From Caldimonas brevitalea (GTDB lineage: Bacteria > Pseudomonadota > Gammaproteobacteria > Burkholderiales > Burkholderiaceae_C), in the NCBI RefSeq assembly GCF_001017435.1, contig NZ_CP011371.1, positions 434,001 through 498,000 of the forward strand: a stretch of DNA of 64,000 nt, given 5' to 3'. The notes below the pieces were generated by a model that saw only the letters and a program-made list of their open reading frames with translations, was not told where the DNA came from and made no database searches. A program made the position numbers and the translations under genes. This document shows positions 27,001 through 35,523 of this stretch, piece by piece (the first letter of the stretch is position 1; each line of letters starts with the position of its first letter).

Positions 27001-27058
27001 CGAATATGCGGAAGTGACGGCGGCTCTGAAGGCGTACCTGGCGGCCAAGCAAGCTTAG
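24050..27058 (+). CDS. Hybrid sensor histidine kinase (Cache-HAMP-HisKA-HATPase-REC-REC-Hpt)
   Basis: Inner-membrane sensor of 1002 residues. TM1 is about residues 8-29, followed by a periplasmic Cache-like sensor (about 30-275, with [18 protein letters not shown]), TM2 (about 281-298), HAMP (about 300-350) and a coiled linker. HisKA carries His377 ([13 protein letters not shown]); the ATPase has [16 protein letters not shown] and GTGLGLAI. The first receiver-like domain (about 615-730) is degenerate, without the usual acidic pocket. The second is canonical ([11 protein letters not shown], Asp805 in [11 protein letters not shown]). A C-terminal Hpt has His942 ([13 protein letters not shown]). 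A full phosphorelay is thus possible. It is divergent from the cheA operon. Confidence 0.93.
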   Translation: MQGHNYFLGRLLVVAAAVALPLLVLQGLTLRSQALRDEADARAGVLKRSEEAARKVDESLTRAKLLLQFLAARDELKRVDGPRCTSLLSGITRIDPVIANVGAMDLAGNSLCLSRTSPNAHVDYTEVDWYKATVAAEDTVLSPPFQGRISARPLINMVAPLRNDDGLKVGILAVAIDLQVLARQALSTQGMPDGSAVALFSADRIVIARDPDLARFTGKPITPRWAEQAERAGHGTFFGRGAEGVERLYGIAKVPQFGFRVSAGVPSAAVFRASRDSLLRSVAATLTVALLAGLIAAGGARRLSEPLRQLTRRVREIGAGQTELRADESQPGEFHELAVEFNRMLDASRAGEAARRAQAAAEAANEAKGQFLAHMSHEIRTPLNAIVGLTRLALLTELDSRQRGYLSNVMGAAETLLSLIDQILDFSKIEANKLELDRSEFQVDEVIERLRMLLGERAQHKGLDLLLGVRHDVPRQLAGDGNRLLQVLTNLCANAIKFTERGEVVVRVECVERADVDVVLRFSVQDTGIGLTEEQQERLFQPFVQADASMTRLYGGTGLGLAISKQLVELMGGTIGVQSRPGQGSDFHFTARFGLPEASTAVAPLSIPELGQLPVMVIHDGGNARAVVGEHVRRLGCRVRCAASLDDAWPDLSAAEPPFGLVLVGSRPGDPRAMEVVQRIRRQLGSERQPRVVLMTTEDDPVRHSPAAAGQVDGWVTPPVTASSLLDTLTALLTPVPAAAPMPENYVVDALRGRRLLLVEDNELNRIVAGELLTTVAGMQVELAHSGRRALEMLEQQRFDVVLMDVQMPDIDGYEAARTIRQRPALADLPVIAMTAHATRRDRAQCLAAGMNDFITKPFDPQDLFTVLGQWLPRQPRGEVLDKGLKESSGVSFTLGLRRCVGKRDLYRRIADRFTTTTPGPIEQIGKEIEAGQLQQAASLAHSLISTAGTLGASRLSEIARQLERNLEGGHPADFAVLLAEARLEYAEVTAALKAYLAAKQA

Positions 27059-27092
27059 GCGTGTCCCGGTCAGGCAGGGCCAAGCAGTCCCC

Positions 27093-27122
27093 AAAGGGGG
27101 CAGCTTTGAAGACGGCCCCTTT
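27093..27122 (+). terminator. Likely terminator after the hybrid kinase
   Basis: GC-rich hairpin AAAGGGGGC/GCCCCTTT with one bulged G, starting 35 bases after the stop codon. No long T-run follows, so confidence is moderate. Confidence 0.45.
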
Positions 27123-27144
27123 CCGTTTGCTGACCCGTGTCATG

Positions 27145-27158
27145 TGAAACCGGTTCCA
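27145..27158. promoter_or_regulatory. LacI-type operator candidate upstream of the GH16 gene
   Basis: TGAAACCGGTTCCA, a 14-bp palindrome with one mismatch centred on CCGG. This form is typical of LacI-family operators of sugar and polysaccharide utilisation genes. It lies about 70 bp upstream of the glucanase start. No lacI-type gene is in the window. Confidence 0.5.
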
Positions 27159-27227
27159 AATTGTTGCGCTTAGACACATCAACCTCACGTACGCTCCCGC
27201 GCTCGTCCATCGACAGGAGCAGGAGAC

Positions 27228-28673
27228 ATGAAACTCAAAAAAGCTTTGCAAAAAACGCTCGTGACGCTGATGGGTCTGGCGCTCTCGCCTCTGGCGATGG
27301 CCCAGAGCTGGCAGCTTGTCTGGCAGGACGAATTCAACGGCAGCATCGGTCCGGACTGGGTCTTCGAAACCGGCAATGGCGCGAGCGGTTGGGGCAACAA
27401 CGAGTGGGAGTACTACCGGCGCGAGAACGCGAGCGTCGAGAACGGCAGTCTGGTGATCACGGCCAAGCGCCAGGACTTTGGCGGATTCCGGTACACCTCG
27501 GCTCGGATGAAGACGCAAGGCCACAAGGCCTTCAAGTACGGGCGTGTCGAAGCGCGCATCAAGCTGCCCACTGGCATGGGGCAATGGCCGGCTTTCTGGA
27601 TGCTGGGAGCCAACCTTCCCAGCGTCGGCTGGCCGGCGTCCGGAGAAATCGACGTGATGGAACACGTCAACACCGACCCGCAGGTGTACGGCACCATCCA
27701 CTGGCAGGACCACACCGGTAAGTACGCACAGTACGGCGGCCACACCGCTGCCAACGTGACCGACTGGCATGTCTACGCGGTGGAGTGGGATGCCAACGCC
27801 ATCCGATGGTTCGTCGACAACAACAAGTATCACGAGGTCAACATCCAGAACGGCGTCAACGGCACCGAGGAGTTCCACAGGGACTTCTTCCTTCTGCTGA
27901 ACTTCGCGATCGGTGGCAACTGGCCCGGCTTCAACATCGACGAGACTCGCCTGCCTGCGAAGATGTATGTCGACTACGTTCGCGTCTACTCCCAGGGAAG
28001 CGGCGGTGGCGGAAACAGCGGCGTGGCCACCGCCTACCAACACTGCAACTACGGTGGGTACGGCGTTTCGCTGGCAGAAGGGCGGTATACCCTGTCGCAG
28101 TTGCTGGCGATGGGCGCGGCAAACGACGACCTCTCGTCCCTGCGGGTCAAGCCGGGCTATCAGGTGACGCTGTACTCCGACGACAACTTTGGCGGCCGCT
28201 CGCTGACGAGAAAGTCTGACTCGGCCTGCCTGGTCAGCAACACCTTCAACGATCAAGCCTCGTCGATCGTCGTCTCCAAAGACGCAGGAAGCGGGTGGAC
28301 CCATCACGTCGAGGCCGAGAGTTTCACGGCACAAAACGGCATTCAGACCGAAGCTTCCTCCGAAGGTGGCCTGAACGTCGGTTGGCTCGACACCGGTGAC
28401 TGGTTGGCCTACGGCGCTATCACCTTCCCAACCAGCGGCACCTACCGCGTCGAGTACCGGGTCGCGAGCGGCAGTGGCGGCGGCATGCTATCGCTCGACT
28501 TGAACGCAGGCGGCACCGCGCTCGGGCAACTCGCAGTGCCGTCGACCGGCGGTTGGCAGAACTGGACCACGATCTCCCACGTGGTCAACATCAACGCCGG
28601 CACCTACAACCCTGGCATCTACGCTGTCCAGGGCGGCTGGAACATCAACTGGGTGAAGTTCACCAAGCTGTGA
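27228..28673 (+). CDS. Secreted GH16 beta-glucanase with crystallin-like and CBM6 domains
   Basis: Exported protein of 481 residues. The signal peptide ends near LSPLAMA at residue 25. The GH16 domain (about 27-260) has the catalytic motif GEIDVMEHV with nucleophile Glu140, Asp142 and acid/base Glu145; the beta-1,3/1,3-1,4-glucanase (laminarinase) type is most likely. After a Gly/Ser linker (SQGSGGGGNSG) comes a beta/gamma-crystallin-like domain (about 269-350, AYQHCNYGGYGVSLAEG and LYSDDNFGG). A C-terminal CBM6 follows (about 358-481, VEAESFTAQNGIQTE and LDTGDWLAYG). A strong RBS (GGAGCAGGAG) precedes the ATG. It is monocistronic and bounded by a hairpin; the LacI-like operator suggests glucan-responsive control. 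Confidence 0.93.
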   Translation: MKLKKALQKTLVTLMGLALSPLAMAQSWQLVWQDEFNGSIGPDWVFETGNGASGWGNNEWEYYRRENASVENGSLVITAKRQDFGGFRYTSARMKTQGHKAFKYGRVEARIKLPTGMGQWPAFWMLGANLPSVGWPASGEIDVMEHVNTDPQVYGTIHWQDHTGKYAQYGGHTAANVTDWHVYAVEWDANAIRWFVDNNKYHEVNIQNGVNGTEEFHRDFFLLLNFAIGGNWPGFNIDETRLPAKMYVDYVRVYSQGSGGGGNSGVATAYQHCNYGGYGVSLAEGRYTLSQLLAMGAANDDLSSLRVKPGYQVTLYSDDNFGGRSLTRKSDSACLVSNTFNDQASSIVVSKDAGSGWTHHVEAESFTAQNGIQTEASSEGGLNVGWLDTGDWLAYGAITFPTSGTYRVEYRVASGSGGGMLSLDLNAGGTALGQLAVPSTGGWQNWTTISHVVNINAGTYNPGIYAVQGGWNINWVKFTKL

Positions 28674-28686
28674 TCCGACGCTCAGC

Positions 28687-28716
28687 ATGAAGGGCTACGG
28701 CGGCGCCAGCCCTTCA
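28687..28716 (+). terminator. Hairpin terminator after the GH16 gene
   Basis: Perfect 10-bp stem ATGAAGGGCT/AGCCCTTCAT with a 10-base loop, 13 bases after the stop codon. There is no T-run, but it is a strong hairpin in the right place. Confidence 0.6.
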
Positions 28717-28718
28717 TC

Positions 28719-28861
28719 CCCTGCATACCTTGTGTCAAGCCGACGTTCAGGGCCTCGACGGTGGCGTTGCTGACGCGGTGCTTGAAGTACGTGAGCGCAC
28801 GGGTCAAGTGGCGCTCAGAGTCCAGTTGCTTGCGCTCGCTGATGATGTCCTCGGCCGTGCC
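28719..28861 (-). pseudogene. Possible ISL3-type transposase fragment
   Basis: The minus strand reads AEDIISERKQLDSERHLTR, then LTYFKHRVSNATVEALN and VGLTQGMQG. The TYFKHRVSNATxEALN block is close to a conserved segment near the C-terminus of ISL3-family transposases. Only about 45 codons remain, with no start or stop. It is probably an old IS scar. Confidence 0.4.
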
Positions 28862-28928
28862 GCCGGTGGCGGCGCGGCGTGGGAGCTGCCGAACGCGAGC
28901 CCGGCCAGCAGCAGAACCGAAAGGGGGC

Positions 28929-29705
28929 TCATCGATTCGCGTCTGCCAGGTGCTTGTCGATGGCGACGCGCGTCCGCGCCGCCGCTTCGGCGTGGCCCTG
29001 CTGGGCCAGCCCGTCGGCGAGCTGTCGCAACTGCGGCGCAGTGAGCCCCACGTTCATGCTGATGCGCACGTGCGACAGCAGCTGCGATTCGACGCCGGAC
29101 ATCGCTGCCAGCGCGCCGACGGTGGCCAGCTCGCGGCTTTGCCAGTCGAAGTTGTCGCGCGCGAAGATGTCACCGAAGAGGTGCGTCTTCAGGTATTCGT
29201 CGATCGCGGGAGCGAATTCGAACAGCGCGCCGCGCACAGGCGCGCCGGACAGCTTGGTCTGGTTCGCCGTCCCCAGCGCCAGCAGTTCCTTGCCGGTAGG
29301 CACCGGGCCTGGGGCGCGACCGGGTGGATCCTGGAGGCCCCGCTGCTTGCGAGCGTCCACCACCTTCATCAACTCGCCCAGCGCGTTCAGGCTTCGGGGA
29401 AAGCCGGCGTAGGCGTAGAGCTGCACGAGGATCTCCTTGGTGTCGCTCACCGTCAGGCCGGCATCCAGGCCATGGTTCAGGGCCTTGTTGAGCCGCGGCA
29501 GGTCGCCAACCGCCATGGCTGCGGCGATGGGCGCGATGGCCTGCTGCTTGCGAGAGAGTTCCTGCGTAGTGTTCGCACTGGGTTGCACCTGTGCCGTGGC
29601 GGGTGCGGTCACCGTCGTCACCAAGAACGCAGCCGAGATGGCAACTGCTGCCGCCAGGGCGACCAGGCCACGCTTCGGCGCCTTATCGGGCTGTGTATTG
29701 TTCAT
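28929..29705 (-). CDS. Exported carboxymuconolactone decarboxylase-like protein
   Basis: Protein of 258 residues with an N-terminal hydrophobic signal or anchor (VALAAAVAISAAFLVTTV). Two AhpD/CMD-type halves follow (VSDTKEILVQLYAYAGFPRSLNAL, about 87-110, and ATVGALAAMSGVESQLLSHVRISMNVGLT, noted here in outline). The usual CxxC of AhpD peroxidases is absent, so a thiol peroxidase activity is unlikely. The start overlaps the upstream cupin gene by 23 bp, and the pair recurs in many proteobacteria near short-chain reductases. It is last in a five-gene minus-strand cluster under a divergent LysR regulator. Confidence 0.85.
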   Translation of the reverse strand: MNNTQPDKAPKRGLVALAAAVAISAAFLVTTVTAPATAQVQPSANTTQELSRKQQAIAPIAAAMAVGDLPRLNKALNHGLDAGLTVSDTKEILVQLYAYAGFPRSLNALGELMKVVDARKQRGLQDPPGRAPGPVPTGKELLALGTANQTKLSGAPVRGALFEFAPAIDEYLKTHLFGDIFARDNFDWQSRELATVGALAAMSGVESQLLSHVRISMNVGLTAPQLRQLADGLAQQGHAEAAARTRVAIDKHLADANR

Positions 29706-30174
29706 CGCTGACTTTCTCCATCCAGTTCACGTTCTTTCCGTCCGGCGTCGTCCCGGTCACCGCCAGGTGTGACATGGCCGTGGTCGGGCTTGCGCCGTGC
29801 CAATGCTTCACCCCGGGTGGGCACCAGACGACGTCGCCAGCACGAATCGTCTGCACGGCCTTGCCCCATTCCTGGGTGAGCCCGACTCCCGATACGACCA
29901 GCAGGCGCTGGCCGCTCGGATGGGTATGCCAGTTGGAGCGGGCGCCGGGTTCGAACGTGACCATGCCGCCCGAGGCGTTGATGTGGCGGTCGGCCGGCCA
30001 CACAGGTTCGACGCGGACGCGACCGGTGAAGAAGTCCGCGGAGCCGACGGTGGCAGCCTGAGCGCCGGCGCGGGTGATCTCCTGCCCGGATGAAGGGGCC
30101 GAAGTTTGCGCCCCAGCGCCAGCGACCTGGACCATGGCGGCACAAACGGCCGCCGTGCAGAGGTATCGATTCAT
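29683..30174 (-). CDS. Exported cupin-domain protein
   Basis: Protein of 163 residues with a signal peptide (AAVCAAMVQVAGAGAQ). The cupin metal motif is WHTHPSGQRLLVVSG, and the second motif is PPGVKHWHGA, giving the expected His/His/Gln-or-Glu/His set. It overlaps the downstream CMD-like gene, so the two are co-translated. The pair resembles cupin/CMD operons proposed to process quinone or lactone compounds, but no substrate can be assigned. Confidence 0.87.
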   Translation of the reverse strand: MNRYLCTAAVCAAMVQVAGAGAQTSAPSSGQEITRAGAQAATVGSADFFTGRVRVEPVWPADRHINASGGMVTFEPGARSNWHTHPSGQRLLVVSGVGLTQEWGKAVQTIRAGDVVWCPPGVKHWHGASPTTAMSHLAVTGTTPDGKNVNWMEKVSDEQYTAR

Positions 30175-30305
30175 CAGGTCTCTCCAAAAGTATGGCGATG
30201 CCGGACCTTCACCGTGGGGAGTGGCGCCGGGGAGTGGCGCCGGCCGCTGTCACCAACCTCGAGCGCCGGGCAGGGTCGCGGGACGGTATTGATGGTTGCA
30301 GCGTG

Positions 30306-30755
30306 CTACCTCTTCGTGAACACGATCCGTACCTCTCCCCGGCCCAGCACCTGCGGGAGGGAGGCCGGGTCATCGATGCGGCCCAAGCGTGTGTACGAAT
30401 AGGGCGAGTCGAACGTCAGGTAGAAGACGACCAGGGTGTCCGCTCCCCAGAGCATGAGGTCGCCATTGCGGATCGTTCCCGGCCTGCTGGTGTCGGCCGG
30501 CAGGCCCTTCGGGAGCTTCACGTGCTTTTCATTGCCGTTCAAGTCCGGCATGTCGAGGGTCAGCGGCAGCAAGGCAGCGAAGGCACGCGCGGCTTCGTTG
30601 TCGGCGAGCGTGATCGAGAAGCGGCGTTCACCGACCGTCATCCACATGCGTCGCTCCTCGGGTGTGTTCGAGATCCCCGCCGCCGCCGGCGGGACGGCGA
30701 ACGCATGCACCAGGGCAAGGACGAGCATGGCCGCAGGGGAAGATTTGAGTTTCAT
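30306..30755 (-). CDS. Exported cyclophilin-like domain protein
   Basis: Protein of 149 residues with a cleavable signal peptide (LVLALVHAFAVPPAAAG). The mature part has the cyclophilin-like fold signature seen in small bacterial proteins: FSITLADNEAARAFAALLPLTLDM, then LPADTSRPGTIRNGDLMLWG and YLTFDSPYSYTRLGRID (landmarks only). The classical peptidyl-prolyl isomerase arginine motif is not evident. It is located 35 bp downstream of the MFS exporter in the same operon. Confidence 0.8.
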   Translation of the reverse strand: MKLKSSPAAMLVLALVHAFAVPPAAAGISNTPEERRMWMTVGERRFSITLADNEAARAFAALLPLTLDMPDLNGNEKHVKLPKGLPADTSRPGTIRNGDLMLWGADTLVVFYLTFDSPYSYTRLGRIDDPASLPQVLGRGEVRIVFTKR

Positions 30756-30790
30756 GGTCTTGTTCCGCAAAGGATCGGCGGGCAGCGGTT

Positions 30791-32005
30791 TCAAGCATCC
30801 GTCGTGCCACGCGTGCCTCGGGCGCCTTGGAGACGCCTTCCGTTTCCGACCGCGAGCGAGGCCAGCACCAGCAACGCGGTCCCACCGGCGAACGTCGCGG
30901 CGATCGAGACGTGGTCCAGCAGGAATCCGCCCAAGGCCGCACCCAGCATGATGGCCAACTGGATCGCCGCCACCATCAGGCCGCCGCCGGCTTCCGGTTC
31001 GTCGCTGACGCCGAGGGCCAGCCAGTTCGACCACGTCACCGGAATGGCGGAGTTCAGCGTACCCCAGACAGCCATCGTGCAACCCACGGCCCACAGCAGG
31101 TGACCCGTCGGGAGCAGCAGCAAGGTGACGGCGGCGAGCGCCAGGGGCAGCCCTCGCAACATGCGATACAGGTGTCGCGGGACCATGGCCGTGGCCGCAT
31201 AAGTTCCGGCAAATCCGGCGACGCCCAGGGCCAGCAGCAGCGCCGAGAGCTGCGGCAGGTTTGGGTCCGTCCGGCTTTCCAGGAACGGGCGCAAGTAGGT
31301 GAAGGTCGCGAAGGCACCGCCGAAGGTGAGCATGACACCTGCCATGCCCACCGCGACATGGGGTCGCTTCAGCAGTGCGACGACGTGCCGCGCCGGGATA
31401 GGGGCCTGCCTCGGGAGTCGCGGAAGGCTGCGCCACTGCCACACCAGGTTGAACGCGGCGAACGGAACGAGTGCCCAGAACACGCCACGCCAGCCGATCA
31501 CGCCCCCCAGGTAGCTTCCCATCGGGGCGGCCAGGGCCGTGGCCGCGGCGTTACCCATGTACAGGACCCCCAATGCCTTGGGAACGTCAGCCTTGGGCAC
31601 CAGGCGCATGACGGTCGCGGTCGACAGCGCCCAGAATCCGCCGATCGTGACACCCAGCAGCGCACGGGCGCTCATCAGCGTCGCGAAGTTCGGCGCCAGC
31701 GCGATCACGACGAGCGAAGCGAGCATCAGCGCGGTCAGGCTGGCGAGCACCTGTCGGCGGTCGAAGCGGCTTGCGACCGTGGGAACCAAGAGACTGGTGA
31801 CAACGGCGAACAGGCCGGAGATCGAAATCGCCTGGCCCGCCATCCCGTCCGTCGCAGAGAGATCCCTGGCGATGGGCGTGAGCAGGCTGACCGGCATGAA
31901 CTCCGAGGCAATCAGAAGCGCCACGCACATCGTCATGGAGCCGACCGCGCTCCAGGCGCGTCGATCGGGGCGGCCAACGCTTATCAGGCTGGTGTTCATG
32001 TTCAT
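30791..32005 (-). CDS. MFS efflux transporter (DHA1 family)
   Basis: Protein of 404 residues with twelve hydrophobic segments. The family motif between TM2 and TM3 reads ASRFDRRQVL, and TM4 has LLGVTIGGFWAL, as in the arabinose/purine-nucleoside efflux group (AraJ/NepI-like). The start MNMNTSLISVG was chosen as the first Met; a second lies two codons later. It is in the operon between the hydrolase and the cyclophilin-like gene. Its substrate is probably a small hydrophilic or toxic compound and cannot be specified. Confidence 0.9.
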   Translation of the reverse strand: MNMNTSLISVGRPDRRAWSAVGSMTMCVALLIASEFMPVSLLTPIARDLSATDGMAGQAISISGLFAVVTSLLVPTVASRFDRRQVLASLTALMLASLVVIALAPNFATLMSARALLGVTIGGFWALSTATVMRLVPKADVPKALGVLYMGNAAATALAAPMGSYLGGVIGWRGVFWALVPFAAFNLVWQWRSLPRLPRQAPIPARHVVALLKRPHVAVGMAGVMLTFGGAFATFTYLRPFLESRTDPNLPQLSALLLALGVAGFAGTYAATAMVPRHLYRMLRGLPLALAAVTLLLLPTGHLLWAVGCTMAVWGTLNSAIPVTWSNWLALGVSDEPEAGGGLMVAAIQLAIMLGAALGGFLLDHVSIAATFAGGTALLVLASLAVGNGRRLQGARGTRGTTDA

Positions 32006-32147
32006 GCTTGGAAGTTGGTGCAGCGCGCCTGCTCCGGCCGCGCAGGGGCAGGCGGCCTCGGAGCGATGCTCGAAAGCCTCAGGGATGAGGGGGTGTCCTG
32101 CGCCGCGTGGTGCCGGGAGCCCGCTCTCGCGGGAGGCCGATCTGGCG

Positions 32148-33278
32148 CTATCTCAGGCTCTGCTTGAAGAAGGCGTCCAGCCTGTCGAATGGGATCTTCT
32201 TCAGGTCGTCATACAGGTCGACGTGATCGGCATCCGGGACGAGGACCAGTTCCTTCGGGTTGGATGCCGCCTTGTACACGTCTTCAGAGTAGTAGCGCGA
32301 GTGCGCATTCGCGCCATGCACGAGCATGATCGGGCGAGGCGCGATCATGTCGATGTTCGCTGCCATCGGAAACTCGAAGAACGAGACCGGCGTTGTGGCC
32401 GTCCACGCCGTGGTGGAGTTGATGGACCTGGCGTGGAAGCCGCGCGGCGTCCGGTAGTAGTTGAAGAACGCCGTCAGGACCGGGTCCGCATCGGCCGGCA
32501 GTCTCTCTGGAAGCACGCGGGTGCCCTTGACGATCTGTCCATTGCTGTCGAACGGAACTTCGTGGTAGCCCAGCGCGTACGTGCCGGTCTCGGCATCCGC
32601 CCAGCGCTGCTGGCTCAAATGGTCGATCACCTTGTGGCGTTGCTCTAGCGTATAGCTGTTCTTGTAGCTGCGGCTCATGCTGCGCGACATGTCGTACATC
32701 GAAGCCGTCGCCACTGCTTTGATCCGGGAATCGCCGGTGGCCGCGGTCAGCGCCATCCCGCTCAGGCCGCAGATCCCGACCGCACCGACGCGATCGCGGT
32801 CGACGTCACGAAGCAAGCCGACGTGATCGACGGCGGCGCTGAAGTCCTCGGTGAAGAATTCGGCCGAGGCCACGTTGCGCACCTCACCTCCGCTCTCGCC
32901 GGTGAAGGACGGGTCGAACGCCAGGGTGACAAAACCTCGCTCAGCGAGCGTTTGGGCGTAAAGGCCCGACACCTGCTCCTTCACGGCACCGAACGGGCCA
33001 CTGACCACCAGCGCCGGCAGCTTCTCGCTACCACGATTGCGCGGCCTGTACAGGTCAGCAGCAAGGGTGATCCCGAACCGGTTCTTGAACGTCACCTTCT
33101 GATGAGCCACCTGGGGACTCTGTGGGAAGGTCTTGTCCCATTGTGTGGTCAATGCCATGTTGCTGTTGGATCGGTTGAGGGGAGTTGCCGCGGCAGCGGG
33201 CGCTCCCAACAAGGGAGCGGTTCCGAGGGCGAGGCCAGCTTGCAGCGTCCTGCGACGCGAGACATTCGAGAGCGGCAT
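32148..33278 (-). CDS. Tat-exported alpha/beta hydrolase
   Basis: Protein of 376 residues. The N-terminus carries a twin-arginine signal (SRRRTLQAGLALGTAPLLG), cleaved near AAAATP. The hydrolase domain has an oxyanion-side strand LPALVVSGPFGAVKEQ, a nucleophile-elbow-like GICGLSGMAL and a C-terminal histidine in PDADHVDLYDDL. It resembles the dienelactone hydrolase/acetyl xylan esterase-like group. The start at 33278 was chosen because the Tat motif follows immediately; an upstream in-frame start at 33368 gives a leader unlike a signal. It is the first gene of the minus-strand operon, divergent from the LysR gene. Confidence 0.88.
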   Translation of the reverse strand: MPLSNVSRRRTLQAGLALGTAPLLGAPAAAATPLNRSNSNMALTTQWDKTFPQSPQVAHQKVTFKNRFGITLAADLYRPRNRGSEKLPALVVSGPFGAVKEQVSGLYAQTLAERGFVTLAFDPSFTGESGGEVRNVASAEFFTEDFSAAVDHVGLLRDVDRDRVGAVGICGLSGMALTAATGDSRIKAVATASMYDMSRSMSRSYKNSYTLEQRHKVIDHLSQQRWADAETGTYALGYHEVPFDSNGQIVKGTRVLPERLPADADPVLTAFFNYYRTPRGFHARSINSTTAWTATTPVSFFEFPMAANIDMIAPRPIMLVHGANAHSRYYSEDVYKAASNPKELVLVPDADHVDLYDDLKKIPFDRLDAFFKQSLR

Positions 33279-33383
33279 GTGGTTTCCTTTCCATCGTCGA
33301 GGGACATGCCCCTTGCGTCTGTCTATTGCGGGGCGACTGTCTTCGGCTATGGGTGGCAGTTTGCCCACCGCTCGCGTGCATGA

Positions 33384-33411
33384 CTAGATAATGAATGCTG
33401 AAAACGTCTAG
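33384..33411. promoter_or_regulatory. Candidate LysR binding site
   Basis: Interrupted dyad CTAGA-N18-TCTAG in the 165-bp divergent gap between the hydrolase operon and the LysR gene. The position fits autoregulation plus activation of the operon. The spacing is longer than the classical T-N11-A core. Confidence 0.4.
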
Positions 33412-33443
33412 TAGGCAGGCTAATCAATCTGAGGGCAAACCGC

Positions 33444-34337
33444 ATGGCCAGGAGGAACCTGAATGATCTGTTCGGCTTCGTGACCGTCGCCCGCGAGGGC
33501 AGTTTCACGCGCGCCGCCGCGAGCCTGGGCGTCACCCAATCGGCGCTGAGCCAGTCCATCCGTGGACTGGAGGAGCGTCTGCAGATCCGGCTGCTGACGC
33601 GGACGACGCGCAGCGTGGCCACGACGGCCGCGGGCGAACGACTGATGCGGGCCATCGGACACCGCTTCGACGAGATCGAATCCGAACTCGAGGCATTGAC
33701 CGCATTGCGGGACAAGCCGGCGGGCACGGTACGCATCACCTGCGGCGATCACGTGCTGCACAGCCTGCTGCTGCCCAAGCTTGCGTCGGTGCTGCGCGAG
33801 TACCCGGAGATCACGCTCGAGTTCGACGTGAACTACGGCTTTCGCGACATCGTGGCGGACCGCTTTGACGCCGGTGTGCGGATGGGAAACACCATCGACA
33901 AGGACATGATCGCTGTCCCGATAGGGCCGTCGCTGCGGATGGCCGTGGTCGCTTCGCCGCGCTATTTCGCCGAGCATCCGCCTCCGAAGATGCCTCAGGA
34001 CCTCACCGCGCATCGCTGCATCAATCAGCGCATGCTGACCTCGGGTGGCCTGTACGTCTGGGACTTCGAACGGCGGGGCCGTAAGGTGAACGTGCGCGTC
34101 GACGGGCCCCTGATCTTCAACACGTCGCCGCCGCAGGTGGACGCTGCCCTCGCCGGTCTCGGGATCGCCCTGCTGCCTGAAGACGAAGTCATGTCGCACA
34201 TCGTCGCCGGGCGGCTGTTCCGCGTGCTGGAAGACTGGTGCCCGAAGTTTGCTGGCTACCACCTCTACTACCCGAGCCGGCGACAACCTTCTCCTGCCTT
34301 TTCCCTTGTGGTCGAGGCGCTGCGCTTGCGCCCCTGA
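33444..34337 (+). CDS. LysR-family transcriptional regulator
   Basis: Protein of 297 residues. The N-terminal winged HTH is standard (FVTVAREGSFTRAAASLGVTQSALSQSIRGLEERL, about residues 12-46, landmark only), followed by a co-inducer domain of the AaeR/DsdC-like CrgA type (PAGTVRITCGDHV, then GIALLPEDEVMSHIVAGRL). It is transcribed away from the hydrolase/MFS/cyclophilin/cupin/CMD operon, which it most likely controls. Confidence 0.92.
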   Translation: MARRNLNDLFGFVTVAREGSFTRAAASLGVTQSALSQSIRGLEERLQIRLLTRTTRSVATTAAGERLMRAIGHRFDEIESELEALTALRDKPAGTVRITCGDHVLHSLLLPKLASVLREYPEITLEFDVNYGFRDIVADRFDAGVRMGNTIDKDMIAVPIGPSLRMAVVASPRYFAEHPPPKMPQDLTAHRCINQRMLTSGGLYVWDFERRGRKVNVRVDGPLIFNTSPPQVDAALAGLGIALLPEDEVMSHIVAGRLFRVLEDWCPKFAGYHLYYPSRRQPSPAFSLVVEALRLRP

Positions 34338-34664
34338 TCTCGAGGGCAACGAAGCGAGCACAGAAGGAAGCTCGCCTTGCTAGGCCATGGCAAGCATTCC
34401 TGCTATCTCTGACAGATGCGACATGGTATCGATGTCAGAACAATGGCGGGCCCGACAGTAACGAGAGGACTTGCGCGACGCCAGGCTTCGGAGAACGCCG
34501 CCCGCGCTACGAAAACACATGGTGTCAGCATCAAGACCGGGCGCGAAGCACGGCGAGAGTTCGTGCACGCGCACCGCCAGGACACGCAACGGTATTGCCC
34601 TGCCTCCTTGGCCTACGCGTTCAGTGAAGCCGACGTCTGCTCTTCCCAAGCGTGGGGCGCGGCA
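34338..34664. other. Spacer between LysR and CPBP genes
   Basis: About 330 bases. An open frame runs into the CPBP gene from 34416, but its sequence (Arg/Thr/Ala-rich) has no family support and the CPBP membrane topology begins at 34665. It probably holds the promoter of the CPBP/TonB-receptor operon. Confidence 0.4.
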
Positions 34665-35519
34665 ATGACGGTCTCCCTTCCGCTTCTCGGGCTGGCCATC
34701 GTTGCCGTTTGGCTTCCGAAACAGCTCACCGGCATCCCGCTCTGGCTCCCGCTCTTCGCCGCTGCGGTCGTCAGCGGCGTCTTCGAAGGGGTCCTGGGGG
34801 CACCGGCTGTTGTCGCGTTGGTTGCACTTTCAGCCGCAACACTTGCTGCTCAGCGCGTCAGCAGGCGGGCCGTTGCAGTGGCGCTGCAGATCCTCGTGGC
34901 GCTCGGTGCACTGGCGCTCGCCATGCATGCCATCCCGGGCTTCAATAATCCGGTGTTGGCCGATCAGGTTCGCATCAGTCCAGATGCCGCACCGTACACG
35001 TTGCGAGCCAACTTCGACAAGGGAACTGCAGGACTTTTGCTGCTGGTGTTGTTCACCACCCCGATCGCCTCGCTCGAACAGTGGCGCCGGGTCCTGCCGC
35101 CGACGCTGCTTGGAGCCGTCGCCACCGCCTCCATCGTGATCGGCATCGCGCTCGTGATCGGTTATGTACGCCCCGACGCCAAGGTGCCCGAGATGGCACC
35201 CTACTTCCTGGCGATCAACCTGCTGTTCACCTGCATCCCGGAAGAGGCGTTTTTCCGTGGCCTCCTGCAGGAGCGCATCAGCAGCAGCAGGCTGGGGCAG
35301 GCTGCCGGTGTTTGGCTGCCCGTCGCAGCTTCAACGCTGTTGTTCGGCGTGGTTCACTTTGGCGGCGGCCCGGTTTTCCTCGCGCTGGCCACCGTGGCCG
35401 GCCTCGGCTATTCCTTGGCGTATCAAGTCACTCGCCGGATTGAAGTCGCCATCCTGGTCCACTTCGGTGTCAACGCGATCCACTTCTTCGGCTTCACCTA
35501 CCCCTATCTGGGCCGGTGA
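34665..35519 (+). CDS. CPBP-family intramembrane metalloprotease
   Basis: Membrane protein of 284 residues with about eight hydrophobic segments. The Abi/CPBP motifs are complete: E193-E194-x3-R198 (PEEAFFRG), FGxxH with His231 (FGVVHF), and His266 (LVHFGVNA). Members include Rce1-like prenyl-protein proteases and bacteriocin self-immunity proteins. It starts MTVSLPLLGLAIV. Only 4 bp separate it from the TonB-dependent receptor, so the two are an operon, which is an unusual pairing. Confidence 0.88.
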   Translation: MTVSLPLLGLAIVAVWLPKQLTGIPLWLPLFAAAVVSGVFEGVLGAPAVVALVALSAATLAAQRVSRRAVAVALQILVALGALALAMHAIPGFNNPVLADQVRISPDAAPYTLRANFDKGTAGLLLLVLFTTPIASLEQWRRVLPPTLLGAVATASIVIGIALVIGYVRPDAKVPEMAPYFLAINLLFTCIPEEAFFRGLLQERISSSRLGQAAGVWLPVAASTLLFGVVHFGGGPVFLALATVAGLGYSLAYQVTRRIEVAILVHFGVNAIHFFGFTYPYLGR

Positions 35520-35523
35520 CTCG

